Origin: Bubalus kerabau
Lineage: Eukaryota; Chordata; Mammalia; Artiodactyla; Bovidae
Direction of reading: 5' to 3'
Assembly: GCF_029407905.1 (NCBI RefSeq)
Contig: NC_073643.1
Location: forward strand, 25,758,001-25,822,000
Length of the DNA stretch: 64,000 nt
Shown here piece by piece: positions 1 to 12,340 of the stretch. The translations under genes and the position numbers were made by a program. The notes under the pieces were generated by a model. The model saw only the letters and a list, made by a program, of their open reading frames with translations, ran no database searches and was not told the origin of the DNA. Every line of letters begins with the position of its first letter. Within the stretch, counting starts at the first letter, position 1.

Positions 1-2620
1 GCTATGATACATAGAAAGGACAGAAAAGAAAGGAAACTGTTGAGCACCCAAATGCAATCTTAATGTTTCCACTTCAGTAATTTTAATATGTGTTATTAAT
101 GATATTATGCTGTGACAAAAAGCAATTACAATATCATTAAACAGATTTATCAACTGTAATGGAACTAGATAAATTATTTTTTTAACCAACCCATTCATCT
201 AATTATATCCTATTTAATATTTTGCAGATTTGGAACTTCTCAATTATGACCTTTTAAATATGTGTTTGTTACTCATCTTTTAGAACTTTTCTAAGTACTG
301 CTAAATTCCATATTCTTCTTGTTTGCTAATAGTTAACATGACTTTCTAATTCATATTTTGTGTTTGTTAGAATTAAAATCTCATTTTTATGTAGATTGAG
401 CCCTTTTCATTTTTATATGTTTTACCCACCATTCCTCTTGTTTAAAGGATAAATAAACAAACTGGCAAACACACCTGGTAAACAAACTGGCAAACATAGA
501 ATATATAAGAAAAGAAAATTAAAACTATCCTATTACCTACCTCATAAGATTATAATCAATGAAGAATATACATTTTTCAACACTTCTCTATGTGGTATAA
601 CTTGAACAATTTTAATATTAATAATTTCTTATATAGTCATGCCCCTACATAAGGAATATTTTGCATATATTAAACATTTCTTCAAGATTGTACAACACTC
701 AGTACACTGTATGTGTAAATTAACTTCCACTACTGTCAAATATTTTATTACTGATAAAAATGAACATTCCAAATGATAATGCTGACTCATTTTACGAGCT
801 CTATTGAAGGAGTTAGTTTTCATTAACTATGTAAATAAATTATTCTACAATAGATAATTACAGTTGCATAGGAAAGGAAAAGTTATTTCCCCTCTACCCT
901 TATGATTTATTAATCATAACTTCTGTAATAGAAGCCAGATTAACAAGAGAAAAGCAAAAAGAGGTTTATGAATATGTATACCTCATGTGTTCATGGGAGG
1001 AACACTGATTAACTCAAAGAGATGGCTTAGAACTCTGACTTATGTAGCATCTTCAACAACAGCAACAATAAACCACATATGTGGATAAATGACAGGACAA
1101 AGGAAAGCAGTTTTAGGATTCCAAGGGTGGCAGACTTACAGGATAGATAAAATAATAATAGATAAAGGCTAGTCAGAAAAGTTTGTTATACAGATTCCTC
1201 TGCTGCCATCTCCAGGTCAACAGGGAATAGAGTTCTTAGGTGATCAACTTTTTTTTTTTTTTAGTAGAAAGGGTAAGACACCTTTGTAAATTTACCTCCT
1301 GCTCTTAGGCAAACAGGTGTAGCATAGGAATCCTTTCTTGTATTTGCTTTCTCAATTATCTACGGCTCAAATAAGTATGGCTCAAATATGTAAAAGGGGC
1401 CTGTTTGTCAAAGGCATATTCTGCTACCCTTCAAAAATATGATTATATATCAAACCCCAACTGTGATGCTACATTTTAAATTCTTTGAAACTAAACTTCA
1501 CATAATTACTTCAATTTAAGCAATCATGAGATAGTATAAATAAAATTCATGAAAAATATTGAGACTTTTTTTCAAACCACCTTTCATAAAAGGATATAGG
1601 AATGGATGAGATAATTACTGCAAGATATATGAAAGAGTGTAAAACTACCTTCAAAACCAGAGGAAGTTAAGTCTTCATGTATATTAGAGATGGGCCTAAA
1701 AAAAAAAAAAAAACTTGCAAACAACTTAATTGGTTCTGCATTCTTGCAACTCAATTTTTTAAGTTTATGTCCTGTTCTTAACTTCTGCATCATTCTTGTA
1801 GTGGCTTCCTTTATGATTTCCTGCCTGTAGCTATCATTTAGAATTATTCCCAGCAGTTTTCTCATTTTTCTTTCTTTCCTTCTACTTAAACTTCATATAG
1901 CAATCTATTACCCTGCTCTTTTTCCCTCTTTGAGTACTTATTCTATTTGTCTCTCTTTCCTTTTTCACTTTGCCACCGTGCCCTTACTATTTTAGCTGTT
2001 TTTAGTTTCACATTTGCATTGGCAAATAGCAAGAGATGAACTAGATAAGTAAGAAGCAGATTTCAGGCCAGGCAAAGGGGCAGAGAGCACACAAGCATCA
2101 AATGAGCATATGAAAAATTCATAACGGGAAATATGCTTTCTTAGCTTTTGTAGGACTAAAAAAAAAGTTCTAATGGCCTCCCTTGAGCAGAAATGTGGAA
2201 GCTGCAGGAAAATTAAACCTTACAAACTGAGCCAAAAATAAAGACTAAAAGCTGTTTCAATTATATTTAGGGTAGGAATCATTGAGCTCAATGAAGAAAT
2301 AACTAACCCTTCCTAGATAGAAAAAGGAGTTGAGATGAAGCCTCTTACTGATCATATTATTCCCTCCTTATCTGCACTGTGGCATAGGAACTCCTATGCC
2401 TCCTTCCAGAACTAGCTGAAACAGAGCCTCTCTGACAAAGGTCTCTACACCCGATTCAGCCATGCAGTGTTAATTACCCTCTCTTCTGTACCGCACTCCT
2501 CAAGACATAGCACTTAGTACTCTGTGAGCATATTTGGTGACAGATTTATGAATATATTATTCTATCTTCCATCCACCATTCAATAACTATCTGCCTTTAA
2601 TTTTTTTGGGGGGAACGGGG
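1..2620. other. AT-rich single-copy DNA
   Basis: No repeat family or coding signal was recognised. It contains a T run at 1249-1262, an A run at 1698-1713 and a short palindrome listed separately. The small open frames lack any recognisable domain. Confidence 0.5.
2381..2400. repeat. short perfect palindrome
   Basis: Two perfect 9-base arms (ggcatagga / tcctatgcc) are separated by the 2-base spacer ac. It may be chance in AT-rich DNA; no flanking element explains it. Confidence 0.6.
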
Positions 2621-2832
2621 GGCACCTTCCTGGTGGCTCAGACAGTAAAGAATCTGCCTGCAATGCAGGAGACCTGGGTTTGATCCCTGGGTTGGGAAGA
2701 TCCTCTGGAGGAGGGCATGGCGACCCACTCCAGTATTCTTGCCTGGAGAATTCCCATGGACAGAGGAGCCTGGTGGGCTACAGTCCATAAGGTTGCAAAG
2801 ACTCAGACATGACTGAGCAACTAAGCACAGCA
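2621..2832 (+). repeat. Bov-tA SINE
   Basis: The order is a tRNA-Glu-like head (ctggtggctcagacagtaaa, then ggtttgatccctgg as the B-box region) followed by the Bov-A body (cactccagtattcttgcctg, gacatgactgagcaac). A G/T-rich stretch lies on both sides, so any TSD is imperfect. Non-autonomous; its 3' sequence is related to BovB, whose enzyme is thought to mobilise it. Confidence 0.92.
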
Positions 2833-3010
2833 CATTTTGTGGGGGAGAGGGAACCCATTCACAGCAATTGGAACACCCGCTAACTGAGCATTACTATAAT
2901 GGGTTGTGATAAGTGTTTCTTATTTAAATGCATTCCTGAATTTAGTGTTATTATTAAATAGTATATACATATTTGTCTTTTTTTTTTTTTGGCAGAAAGC
3001 AAAGAATATA

Positions 3011-3701
3011 GAGCCTCTTGATGAAAGTGAAAGAGGAGAGTGAAAAAAGTTCGCTTAAAATTCAACATTCAGAAAACGAACATCATGGCATCCAGTCCCA
3101 TCACTTTATGGCAAATAGATGGGGAAACAGTGACAAACTTTATTTTGGGGGGCTCCAAAATCACTGCAGATGGTGGCTGCAGCCATGAAATTAAAAGACA
3201 CTTGCTCCTTGGAAGAAAAGCTATGACCAACCTAGACAGCATATTCAAAAGCAGAGATATTACTTTGCCAACAAAGGTCTATCTAGTCAAAGCCAGTAGT
3301 CATGTATGGGTGTGAGAGAGTTGGACTATGAAGAAAGTTGAGCATCAAAGAATTGATGCATTTGAACTGTGGTGTTGGAGAAGACTCTTAAGAGTCCCCT
3401 GGACTATAGGAGATCCAACCAGTCAATCCTAAAGAAAATCAATCCTGAATATTCATTGGAAGGAATGATGCTGAAGCTGAAAATGCCAATACTTTGGCCA
3501 CCTGATGCGAAGAACTGACTCATTGGGAAAGACCTTGATGCTGGGAAAGATTGAAGGCAGGAGGAGAAGGGGACAACAGAGGACGAGATGGTTGGATGGG
3601 AGCAAGCTCCGGGAGCTGGTGACGGACAGGAAAGCCTGGTGTGCTGCAGTCCATGGGGTCACAAAGAGTCGGACACAACTGAGCGACTGAACTAAACTGA
3701 A
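3011..3701 (+). repeat. BovB LINE, 5'-truncated 3' fragment
   Basis: This is the last ~690 bases of an RTE-class BovB. It starts downstream of the RT catalytic box (cttgatgaaagtgaaagagg) and ends in the terminal tail (gagcgactgaactaaactga). The frame at 3040-3315 still encodes the post-RT segment (SRDITLPTKVYLVKA), and 3505-3690 encodes the C-terminal arginine-rich stretch (RRRRGQQRTRWLDG), but in different frames, so it is dead. The same segments occur at 14.1-14.8 kb, 23.6-24.2 kb, 54.1-54.8 kb and 63.86-64 kb. Confidence 0.93.
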
Positions 3702-3821
3702 CATGTTTGTCAGTTATCCTGAAATCTGGACATATATGATGCTCTTTTTAATGTCAAAGCATTTCCACTAATTCCAGTGGCTTCTTATTTGCATTCCCTC
3801 TGTTCACTATCCCTTTTTTTT

Positions 3822-4360
3822 TTTAACTTTATACTGAGATAAATGATGAATTTTGTGTTACGTTAGTATTAACTGTTTTGAAGCATATAATTATCGGCTT
3901 TTCATATTTTCACAAATTCATCCACTTATCACCACTATCTAATTCCAGAACATTTTCATCACTTTCGAAGGAAACCCCATATCTCTTCGGTGGTCCCTCT
4001 CCATTCCCCTCTACCACCAGTCTATGGAAAATACTATCTGGCCTCTATTTTTACCAATTTGTCTGCTCTCAACATTTCATGTAAGTGGTGTGCACCTGAT
4101 AAGGCTTTTTCTGACTTCTTTTACATTGCATATTTTCAAGGTTCTTCATCTTAAAGCATGTATGATTATTTTGTTCCTTTTAATGGATGACTAATGTTCC
4201 ATTTACGGATATGTCACATTTTGTTCATCCAATCATTGGATGATGGACATTTGGATTATTTACACTTAGTGGGTATTATGAATAATGCTAATATGAGTAT
4301 TTGTGTACAAGGTTTTCTGTAAAAATTGATTTTCAATGTTCTTGGCTATAAGACCCCCTT
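3822..4360 (-). repeat. old L1 3' end, reverse orientation
   Basis: It reads as the reverse complement of an ancient mammalian L1 3' region: ccttttaatggatgactaat, then cacattttgttcatccaatc, then tattatgaataatgctaata, in the usual L1 order. It has many substitutions and no clear TSD, so the insertion predates the ruminant-specific repeats. Confidence 0.72.
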
Positions 4361-5529
4361 GAAAAGAACTTGAGATACTCTAAAACCAACATTGTAACAT
4401 CCAGTGTTATAGTGTTGCTTTATTTCTTTACCTTAAAGACACATGTTTGTCCTACATTTGGTCAGCCATTTTTGTCCAAATGATCCACCAAAACAGAAAG
4501 ACCATAGACTCAGACAGAGTCCGCAGACTCATGAACAACATACACTCCAGACACTACAGAACTCAGGAGAATGCATTACAGCACAGATGAGCTGACAGTA
4601 ACCACAACACCGTGTGCCTGCTCTCACTGTAAAACACAGGAAAAAATACATGCTGTGTATTTTTGACATATCCTCATGTTAAAGGAAATACTTTGGAGAC
4701 AAACGGAACTACAACCAATCAGCAATAAACAGAAGTCATTAAATGTCACCACTGATGCACTTAAAGTAATTTTATAAATATTTACTGCATTTAATTGGCC
4801 TCAAAAATTCAAGCCAACCATCCTAAAACTGTGTGAAACAAACACTCACAAGCAGATTATAAAAGTTTACATTCATGATATGTCAGACAATAATGTTTAC
4901 CTATCATATTCATCATACTAATAAACTGTAGTGTATAGGAAAATAGGAAAATTTAAAAGGTTAGTATAAAAACAGAGCAGGAGTATATGTGAAAATAAAG
5001 GGGAAAATGAGTGGGTACTGGGGAAAATGTGGGAAGTTAAAAGCTGACAGCTTATGAAACTTTATAACACATGAAAACCTTCATGTCAAAGTCAGTAGAG
5101 TTGCCAGCCAAAAATAAGAGAGTCAAGAATACCCAACTACAATTACATTGTTCAAAGCTAACCTATCTTTATCTCCATAGAACAAGATGACACTAGACAA
5201 ACAGAGAAGCAATGTGCTTGACAAACGAAGCCACTGACATAGTCAACACTAGAGGAAGAGCACAAAAAGGGAAGAGAAAAGTTGGTATGGGAGGACACTG
5301 TCAGGTGTGACAGCTTCAGAGGCCAAACGATTGCTGTGTTCCTTTAGGGAGAGCAAGAAATTGGCCACCCGAGGTAGAAGACCACAGTGTACAGTAGACA
5401 GAAGAGATTATAAAACGCTTTCAGCGCATCCCAGTGCTTAGCTGCTGAAGATTCTTCAGGCTTCAACTGAGTCACGGAGTGTAACAATCACATTGGCTCT
5501 GTTAAGCATATACTGGACAGTCCCAGGAC
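4361..5529. other. single-copy DNA
   Basis: No recognisable repeat, gene or RNA. Mildly AT-rich, no open frame above background. Confidence 0.45.
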
Positions 5530-5700
5530 TGGGCTTTTTATTTATCCTCATGGCTAGGGCGTATGGTATGTACGGTCATCATTCTTACTTAACTGACAGA
5601 TATGCTGATACTTCAAAGAAGCTAAATAATTTGGTTAAGATCACTTTACTGTCTCACTTCAGATGCTGAGCTCAACACTGTTATCCATGTTAATGAACTA
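5530..5700 (-). repeat. probable MIR SINE relic
   Basis: The order tttatttatcctcatgg, then a diverged 'acagatg.gg.aact..ggc' core and ggttaagatcac resembles the reverse complement of a mammalian-wide MIR. Heavily diverged, so the ends are approximate. Confidence 0.45.
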
Positions 5701-6277
5701 GAAGGTACCAAAATATGGTAGAGGTACATCCACTAACCACAAAACCCAGTAACTGTTAGACACAGTTTTTAAAACAAGGCTATGCAATATCTTCTGTGAC
5801 CAGGAATGACTTCTCTAACTTTGCTTGTTAGGTCAGAGCAAACTTTGAGTGTTCAGTATTTCTGTTTTATCCCATCAGCGTGTCACGAACTGTCAAGAGT
5901 ATGGAAAACGTCATCCAAATCTCAGCTTTTCACTAACAGAGCAAGTAGGTGCCACCTCTAAAAGGCTGCTTCTGTCATTCCCAGACTCTGCTGGAGGTTG
6001 ATGCCAGTGTGACGTGCCTTCCCAGGTGACTGGAATAAAAACCATATGTGTCATTCTCATAATGTTTCCAACTTTTGTCAAGAACTTAAATTAAGTGGAG
6101 GTGAGGCTTTTAGGACAATTTTGCAAGAGCTGGGGCTCTAAGTACCATACTTTATATAGAAGTTCTTCTAAACTGACAAAGAAAGTAGGCAGTGAGGCTA
6201 GGTTTTTCCATGAAAAACAGTAAAGTTTAGTTGCTCTTTTTTAGTTTGGTATTTTACTGTGTTCTCTAGAGTTGTGA
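5701..6277. other. single-copy DNA
   Basis: No recognisable element. Confidence 0.4.
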
Positions 6278-6502
6278 GGGACTTCCCAGACGGCACTAGT
6301 GGTAAAGACCCCACGTGCCAATGCAGGAGACTTAAGAGATGCAAGCTCGATCCTTGGGCTGGGACGATCCCCTGGAAGAGGCATGGCAACCCACTCTAGT
6401 ATACTTGCCTGGAGAATCCCATGAACAGAGGAGCCTGGCGGGCTTTGGACTATAGTGTTGTAGGATCACAAAGAGTCAGACATGACTGAAGTGACTGAGC
6501 AC
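6278..6502 (+). repeat. Bov-tA SINE
   Basis: Head gggacttcccagacggcact with B-box-like gctcgatccttgggctggga, then the Bov-A body (cactctagtatacttgcctg, gtcagacatgactgaagtg). It is more diverged than the Bov-A2 copies in the window. Confidence 0.9.
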
Positions 6503-6563
6503 CCATGCACTCATGCGCTAGGGTTGAGACCTTATATTCCTAGGAGGTTAACAGTTGAAGACC

Positions 6564-6712
6564 TTATAGGATGTTGGCTAAAAGCACGGTTTCTGGAATT
6601 GCACTGCCTGCATTTCAATCCTGAGTGCCACTAGCTCGGGGACCCAAAGCAATGTGTGTTACTCTGCGATCGTGTCCTCATTGGCAAATTAAGACTGTGC
6701 AGCTTGAGTCCA
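6564..6712 (+). repeat. MIR SINE relic
   Basis: ggctaaaagcacggtttctg, then ctgcctgcatttcaatcctg, then tgccactagctc and tcctcattggcaaattaaga follow the MIR consensus order (promoter region, core, 3' part). Ancient mammal-wide insertion. Confidence 0.72.
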
Positions 6713-7799
6713 GTGGGTAACGTCAAGAAAGGAGGAAGAGGGCAGAGATGATTCTTTCTCATGCTTTCATAATTACCTTTCAAAGAAGCATAACAAACGA
6801 CACTTGAAATATCCCCTTAGTCAAGAGCATTAGATTCATAACTGTGCCTATAAATACCTATTGATTGGTCCAGTGTTATATCTGGTAATCAAGAAAACAT
6901 GGTAAAAGGAAGAGAATACTTGCAGGTCATAAAAATACATGTATCACAACTATGTCTAGGAATATTTTAATAAAAGAGCTGCTTATTTTTAATAATGCAT
7001 ACCCTGCTTTATAAAAACAGGCAGGCACTATGTACAAAAATGTCGTCTTAATCTGGTTTGACAAAATAAGTACCAAATTCAGGACCAAGCATCACAACGC
7101 GTTCTATGCTTTTGGGCCTCTTTAATACAGTGTAGTCCCTTCTCCAGACATTAACTTGCTGAGGAGATCAGGCCTGCTGTCGCACAGAACGTCTCATATT
7201 TATTATCGGTCTTGCTACATCTGTATGATGGTGTTTAATATGTGCATTTTCTGTTTCTCCTGGTTATCTGATATTAGAACTTTGACATGAGTACATCATG
7301 GATGTTGTCTGTTACACCTTACATTATATCAAGAGGCAGATATCTGACTTATTACTGGATTACAATGAAAACAATCTAATTCACTCATTGTATGTGTTTT
7401 CCCCTTGTAAAGTTCTATGTTTAGTTCTACCTTGATATTATAAAATTATCTGGCTTCCCATAATTAAATTTATTAAACTGATGATCCCTACCCAAATCAG
7501 TAATTTCATTTGGATGTTTTTATTAGTTTCAGTTTGTTGCTTTGTTTCTTTGTATTTGTTTATATTTGAACAGGGAGAACTCTACTTGGGCCAGGCTTTT
7601 TTCTCACATAGAAGATAAATACATGGGTGGCAATTTCAATTATCAGGTCTAAACTTGAATTTTAACTTGATGGGCATGATCTATCAGCTCGATCTGCAAA
7701 GCCAGCAGGCATTCATTCCCTTCTGAGCCTAAACTAAGGATAACCAAAAGTAGTGGTGACCATCCACCCAGTGTTTATCAATATACACCAAACATCAGA
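6713..7799. other. AT-rich single-copy DNA
   Basis: No recognisable repeat or gene. Confidence 0.4.
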
Positions 7800-7965
7800 T
7801 TTCATTCTTACTTATTTATCCTCACAATGATATTATGAAGCGTTTTATCACTATTTTACAAATGGGAAAATTAAGGCACAAAGAACTTTTCCAGTGTTCA
7901 ACAGTATACAGTTATTCTGGAATTCAAAATCATTCTATCTATTTAACATCCTTTCTTTTAATAAT
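7800..7965 (-). repeat. MIR SINE relic
   Basis: Reverse-complement MIR pattern: tatcctcacaatgatattat, then actattttacaaatggg, then aaattaaggcacaaag. The next SINE abuts it on the right. Confidence 0.6.
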
Positions 7966-7975
7966 TATGCTGTGT

Positions 7976-8180
7976 ACACTCAGTTGCTAAGTCATCTCCA
8001 ACTGTTTGAAACCCCATGGACTGTAGAGTGCTTGGCTTCTCTGTCCATGGGATTTCCCAGGCAAGAATGCTGGAGTGAGTTGCCATTTCCTTCTCCAGGG
8101 GATCTTCCAGACCTAGGGACTGACACAGGTCTTCTGCACTAGCAGGCTGATTCTTTCCCATTGAGCCACCTGCGAAGCCC
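7976..8180 (-). repeat. Bov-tA SINE, reverse
   Basis: The reverse order is Bov-A body (cagttgctaagtcatctcca, ggcaagaatgctggagtgag) followed by the tRNA-like head, ending gccacctgcgaagccc. Full head present, no clean TSD seen. Confidence 0.92.
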
Positions 8181-10165
8181 AGAAGGAATTCATACTGGGT
8201 AGGTGTAGTTTACCCTTATTCTCTAAAGGGCAGGGAAACCTTCACATGTATACAGTATGAACAATACTTCTCTTTTCATAGCTTTGTATGCCTACCTCTC
8301 TCAAACACTGCCTTTTATCTCAAGCACTTTGCCTTCTGAGATCTGTACTTTCTACACTGATATAGAAATGAATGAGCTGACTGTGATGAGGAGTGAGGAC
8401 ACTGGTAGTCTAGCTCTGATGATAGTTGGTACCCCATTCAGGAAGGATCACATACTTCAGTAAAAATTTTGGTGCATTAAAAAAAAAAAGATTAGTCTAT
8501 TACTGTTCAATTTGCGTTCCTACTTTATCCATGGACAAATGGCATGTTGGTGTTCTCCAGGATGTAAAAAGAAGAATGTATATTTCCTAAGAAAATTCTA
8601 AGAGCTCCAATACTGAAATTTCCTCTATCAATTTTTTTTTCTTTTTTACCATTTAGTGATATGGAGAAAGTGAGGCTACTTTGATTTTTATTTCTTTACA
8701 GATTATCTTTTTTTGTGTGTTTGTTTTTGGAGGTGTTTCTACTTGAGTTATAGGCTCTTCTCATGCTTATTTATAAACTTGCACCTAATTTGTCTCTTTG
8801 TGCGTGTTCTTAAAACTTTTAATGAAAAGTCGAGAGTTAGCCTATCAGAAAACCAAACTGTGCTGCCATATTCACCTTGAAAAGTACTGTACCAACCTTA
8901 AAAGTTGTTACCTTCTGAAGTGACTGATCTTCAAATCTAAAGTCTCTTTTTGATTTATAGTTTTCTTTAAAAATAAGTCATTGTCCTGTGCACTCCCATA
9001 TTGTACTGATTCCATTGATTAGTCAGCCATGCAAGGAAGGAGAAATTGACAGATAAATTCAATAAACAGCATTATGCTGAATGTGCTGAGTCCCCAAACA
9101 AGAAGGAAGTAAGCACAAATGAGCCACGTAGGTGCATCCCACCGACAATGCAGGGGAATCAATATTTGCCAAGAGAGAACAGGACAAACCAGAAGGAGGA
9201 GAAAAGCAAGCAGTGTATATTAATAATACTAGCTTTAATGAAAATGAGGCCAACAATAGAGACTAGAGGGGAAGATGAGCAATCATGCCTTTATGTGCTC
9301 TACAGAGGGATATCCAACAGAGAGTTTCTGAAAGGTATACAGCAGTAACCACTGGTGAATGGTGGCAAGAAGGGAAGATGAGAAAAAGAAAAAACACAAG
9401 CATAAGAATATGTCAGAGCCTGCTGAAAACTGCATTCCTTTCCTTATTTTTCTGTAAACTGTTTAGCAGGAACTTTTGTTCAGCTTCAAGGAATGTCCTT
9501 TAAACTAAGCAACAACGTATATATTCACAGTAACTTTAAGTCATTCCCTAACATTAAAAAAAAAAAAAAAGGCTTTTTGCTCATTATTAACCTTTGAATA
9601 ATCTTCCAAGAAAATGTTTACACTACCTTTCTCCAACAAGAAAAGAGACACAATAAAGTAATGTATTATATCATATTCTCAATTGATTTGGGATACTATG
9701 ATTTTATGAACCCTCAGAGTCATTAAAATTCCCCTGGTAAAATAATAGATTATAAAAAGATATGGCTCCTTCCTTCTCTTGCTTTTTAGTCTAACTTTTA
9801 CCAAAACTACCAAAATTTTTTCACTTTTCTTGTTTATTTATACCATAATCTTTTTATACATATATAAAAAGGTAAAGATTTATACCTTGAGCTATCCTAA
9901 GGCACATGGATTCTTTAAAAGCATTTGTATTGATCTATACTATACCACCTAATTATGGCCTAAAAATGATTTTAAAAAAGAAAATAATTTTAGGAATTCA
10001 CCAACATTTAGGTCACACAAATTCTATTCTATTGAGAACTTATACTTGCAATGTATTGTGCTATGGGGACCACAAAAATAGAAGAGCACTGTTTTATAAG
10101 TATTTATCATTGACCTATTATTTAAAATTTGTGAAAATACAATCAGGCAAAGAGTAACTAAGGAA
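8181..10165. other. single-copy DNA
   Basis: Contains a 100-codon open frame at 9046-9348 (+) with no recognisable domain, an A run near 9557, and otherwise nothing identifiable. Confidence 0.4.
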
Positions 10166-10350
10166 ATAAGCCCATTTACAATCACATCAAAAATAACAAA
10201 ATATCTGGAAATAAATTTAGCTAAGGAGACACTTTAAAGACCTATATTCTGAAAACTATTAGACACTGATGAAAGAAATGGAAGATGACACACACACAAA
10301 TGACCAAATAAACCATGCTTTCAGATTGGAAGAATCAGTACTGTCAAAAT
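10166..10350 (+). repeat. L1 ORF2 internal fragment
   Basis: cccatttacaatcacatcaa, then aatatctggaaataaattta, then gacctatattctgaaaacta and gatgaaagaaatgg match the region of L1 ORF2 that lies between the RT core and the C-terminus. It is isolated, without the L1 3' end, so this is an old rearranged piece. Confidence 0.75.
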
Positions 10351-10943
10351 GACTCAATCTTTTTCCTCTCTCTCTTCCTCAGGTTATCTTTTCAATTTTT
10401 TTCCTCCAAGGTCCATATAGTTGAACTTCCAGTGTACTAAGACTATCACAGCAGACAGATTTAACAGGAGAGAACTGAAGTGATTCAATGATTGGCAGCA
10501 TTTATGGATGAAAGAGGAAGGTAAGCAACCATAACACCTTCACCATAAACATGTTTTAATTAAAAAAAAAAAGGTATTTCTCTAGGTTTTATGAAAAGTA
10601 AGAAAACACAGATCTTGAAATAATTATAAATTTGAAGAAAAAGTAATTTCCAGGATGATCTGTGGATGGAGATTTGACTATGGCAACAACCTCTGTGGGT
10701 TGGAGAAGGAATGGAAAAGCGTATCTACTTTCCTAAGATGCAAAATGGAATGTTTTCTTTCACAAATCTCTAAGGGATGCTTATTTCTGTGTTTATGTGA
10801 AAGAGGAAATAATACTAAACCTCCATTAGATGCAGAAAAAGGATGAAGAAGCTTTTTTTCTTGAGTATTAGTAGGAAGAGAGATACTACTATCCTATTTT
10901 AAATGGGGAAAGCTGACCTAGATAATAAAACAGAGCTACAATT
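10351..10943. other. single-copy DNA
   Basis: Nothing recognised apart from an A run near 10562. Confidence 0.4.
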
Positions 10944-10957
10944 TAAAAACAGTTCCG

Positions 10958-11050
10958 CACATGTATACCTGTGGCGGATTCATTTTGATATTTGGCAAAA
11001 CTAATACAGTTATGTAAAGTTTAAAAATAAAATAAAATTTAAAAAAAAAA
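10958..11050 (+). mobile_element. young L1 (bovine-type) 3' tail, 93 bp
   Basis: cacatgtatacctgtggcgg and ttttgatatttggcaaaact are the terminal 3' UTR of the bovine L1, ending in an A-rich tail. A perfect 14-base TSD (taaaaacagttccg) lies at 10944-10957 and 11051-11064. This makes it an extremely 5'-truncated but genuine target-primed insertion, recent enough to keep an intact TSD. Confidence 0.93.
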
Positions 11051-11111
11051 TAAAAACAGTTCCGTTATGCTGTAAGCATAGGATTTCGGTTATTTAAAAA
11101 AAAACAAAAAC

Positions 11112-11365
11112 CTTTTATTTAAATTGAAGTATAGTTCATTATACTTCATATGCCTGGAGAATCGCAGGGACGGGGGAGCCAGGTGGGCTGCCGTCTATGG
11201 GGTCACACAGAGTCGGACACGACTGAAGTGACTTAGCAGCATAGTTCATTAACACTGTTGTGATAGTTTCAGGAGTATAGCAAAGTGATTCATTTATACA
11301 TATATGTCTATCTATTCTGCATTCTTTTCACATTTAGGTTGTTACATAATAATGAGCAGAGTTCA
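11112..11365 (-). repeat. old L1 3' end, reverse, split by a SINE
   Basis: ttaaattgaagtatagttca continues after the SINE as acactgttgtgatagtttca, then atagcaaagtgattcattta, then aggttgttacataataatga. This is the reverse complement of an old L1 3' terminus of the same kind seen forward near 17.8 kb. The bases 11141-11250 are the later SINE plus its duplicated target. Confidence 0.72.
11141..11240 (+). mobile_element. 5'-truncated Bov-A SINE
   Basis: Only the distal Bov-A body remains (tgcctggagaatcgcaggga, cagagtcggacacgactgaa, cttagcagc). A perfect 10-base TSD, atagttcatt, lies at 11131-11140 and 11241-11250 inside the older L1 tail, which fixes the relative age. Confidence 0.93.
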
Positions 11366-11629
11366 GGTTTTGATTTAACGTATATTAGGATTAAGAAGAA
11401 AACAGCAAAGAGAGAAGCTGACCTTCATACTAGTATGTTGAAGACTCCCTTTATCTGGTAGGCTCAGTCAATTAAATTTCTACGTCAAATTTGAGGATTC
11501 AAGTAACTGACGTCCAACCAAGGAAACCCTGTTTCTACTTCTTTACCATCATCCTAAACTCTACTTGCTCATCAGTCATGGTAGCACCACAAATTAGATC
11601 AAGAGGTGAAGTTAAATGTTTACATGTAA
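11366..11629. other. left flank of BovB, origin unclear
   Basis: May be single-copy DNA or the 5' untranslated part of the BovB that follows. The 5' boundary of that element cannot be set without the consensus. Confidence 0.35.
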
Positions 11630-12270
11630 TGTGGGCCACTGGAGAAGGGAATGGCAAACCACTTCAGTATTCTTGCCTTGAGAACCCCATGAACAGTATG
11701 AAAAGGCAAAATGATAGGATACTGAAAGAGCAACTCCACATGTCAGTAGGTGCCCAGTATGCTACTGGAGATCAGTGGAGAAATAACTCCAGAAAGAACG
11801 AAGGAATGGAGCCAAAGCAAAAAGAATACCCAGCTGTGGATGTGAATGGTGATAGAAGCAAGGGCCGATGCTGTAAACAGCAATATTGCATAGGAACCTG
11901 GAATGTCAGGTCCATGAATCAAGGCAAATTGGAAGTGGTCAAACAAGAGATGGCAAGAGTGAACGTCGACATTCTAGGAATCAGCGAACTGAAATGGACT
12001 GGAATGGGTGAATTTAACTCAGATGACCATTATATCTACTACTGCGGGCAGGAATCCCTTAGAAGAAATGGAGTAGCCATCATGGTCAACAAAAGAGTTC
12101 GAAATGCAGTACTTGGATGCAATCTCAAAAACGACAGAATGATCTCTGTTCATTTCCAAGGCAAACCATTCAATATCACAGTAATCCAAGTCTATGTATG
12201 CCCCAAACTAACGCTGAAGAAGCTGGAGTTGAACGGTTCTATGAAGACTTACAAGACCTTTAGGAACTAA
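11491..12270 (+). pseudogene. BovB endonuclease remnant (EN domain)
   Basis: A 259-codon frame read from a TTG; the true ORF start is unclear and the first ~45 residues may lie outside the element. From about residue 135 it shows the apurinic-endonuclease-like motif GTWNVRS, then ISELKW (with the conserved glutamate) near residue 171, then GVAIMVNKRVRNAV. In the intact family this domain nicks the genomic target so that reverse transcription can prime from it. A frameshift after ITVIQVYV near residue 230 ends the frame before the catalytic C-terminal Asp/His motifs of this fold. It cannot work as it stands. It continues out of frame into the SINE-interrupted stretch to the right. Confidence 0.85.
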
Positions 12271-12340
12271 CATCCAAAAAAGATGTCCTTTTCATTATAG
12301 GGGACTGGAATGCAAAAGTAGGAAGTCAAGAAACACCTGG

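Noticed and set aside
2621..2700. tRNA gene
   Set aside because: Box-like sequences belong to the tRNA-derived head of Bov-tA; no cloverleaf with intact anticodon arm could be drawn.
2597..2833. Recurrent similar short proteins with SCPTLCDPMD-like motifs
   Set aside because: They come from the many SINE copies read on either strand, and not from a protein family.
9046..9348. 100-codon open frame as a possible gene
   Set aside because: No domain, no conserved motif, overlapping reverse frames of similar length, low-complexity composition; expected by chance in 64 kb.
11491..12270. 259-codon frame as a host gene
   Set aside because: It is BovB endonuclease (GTWNVRS, ISELKW motifs), broken by a frameshift.
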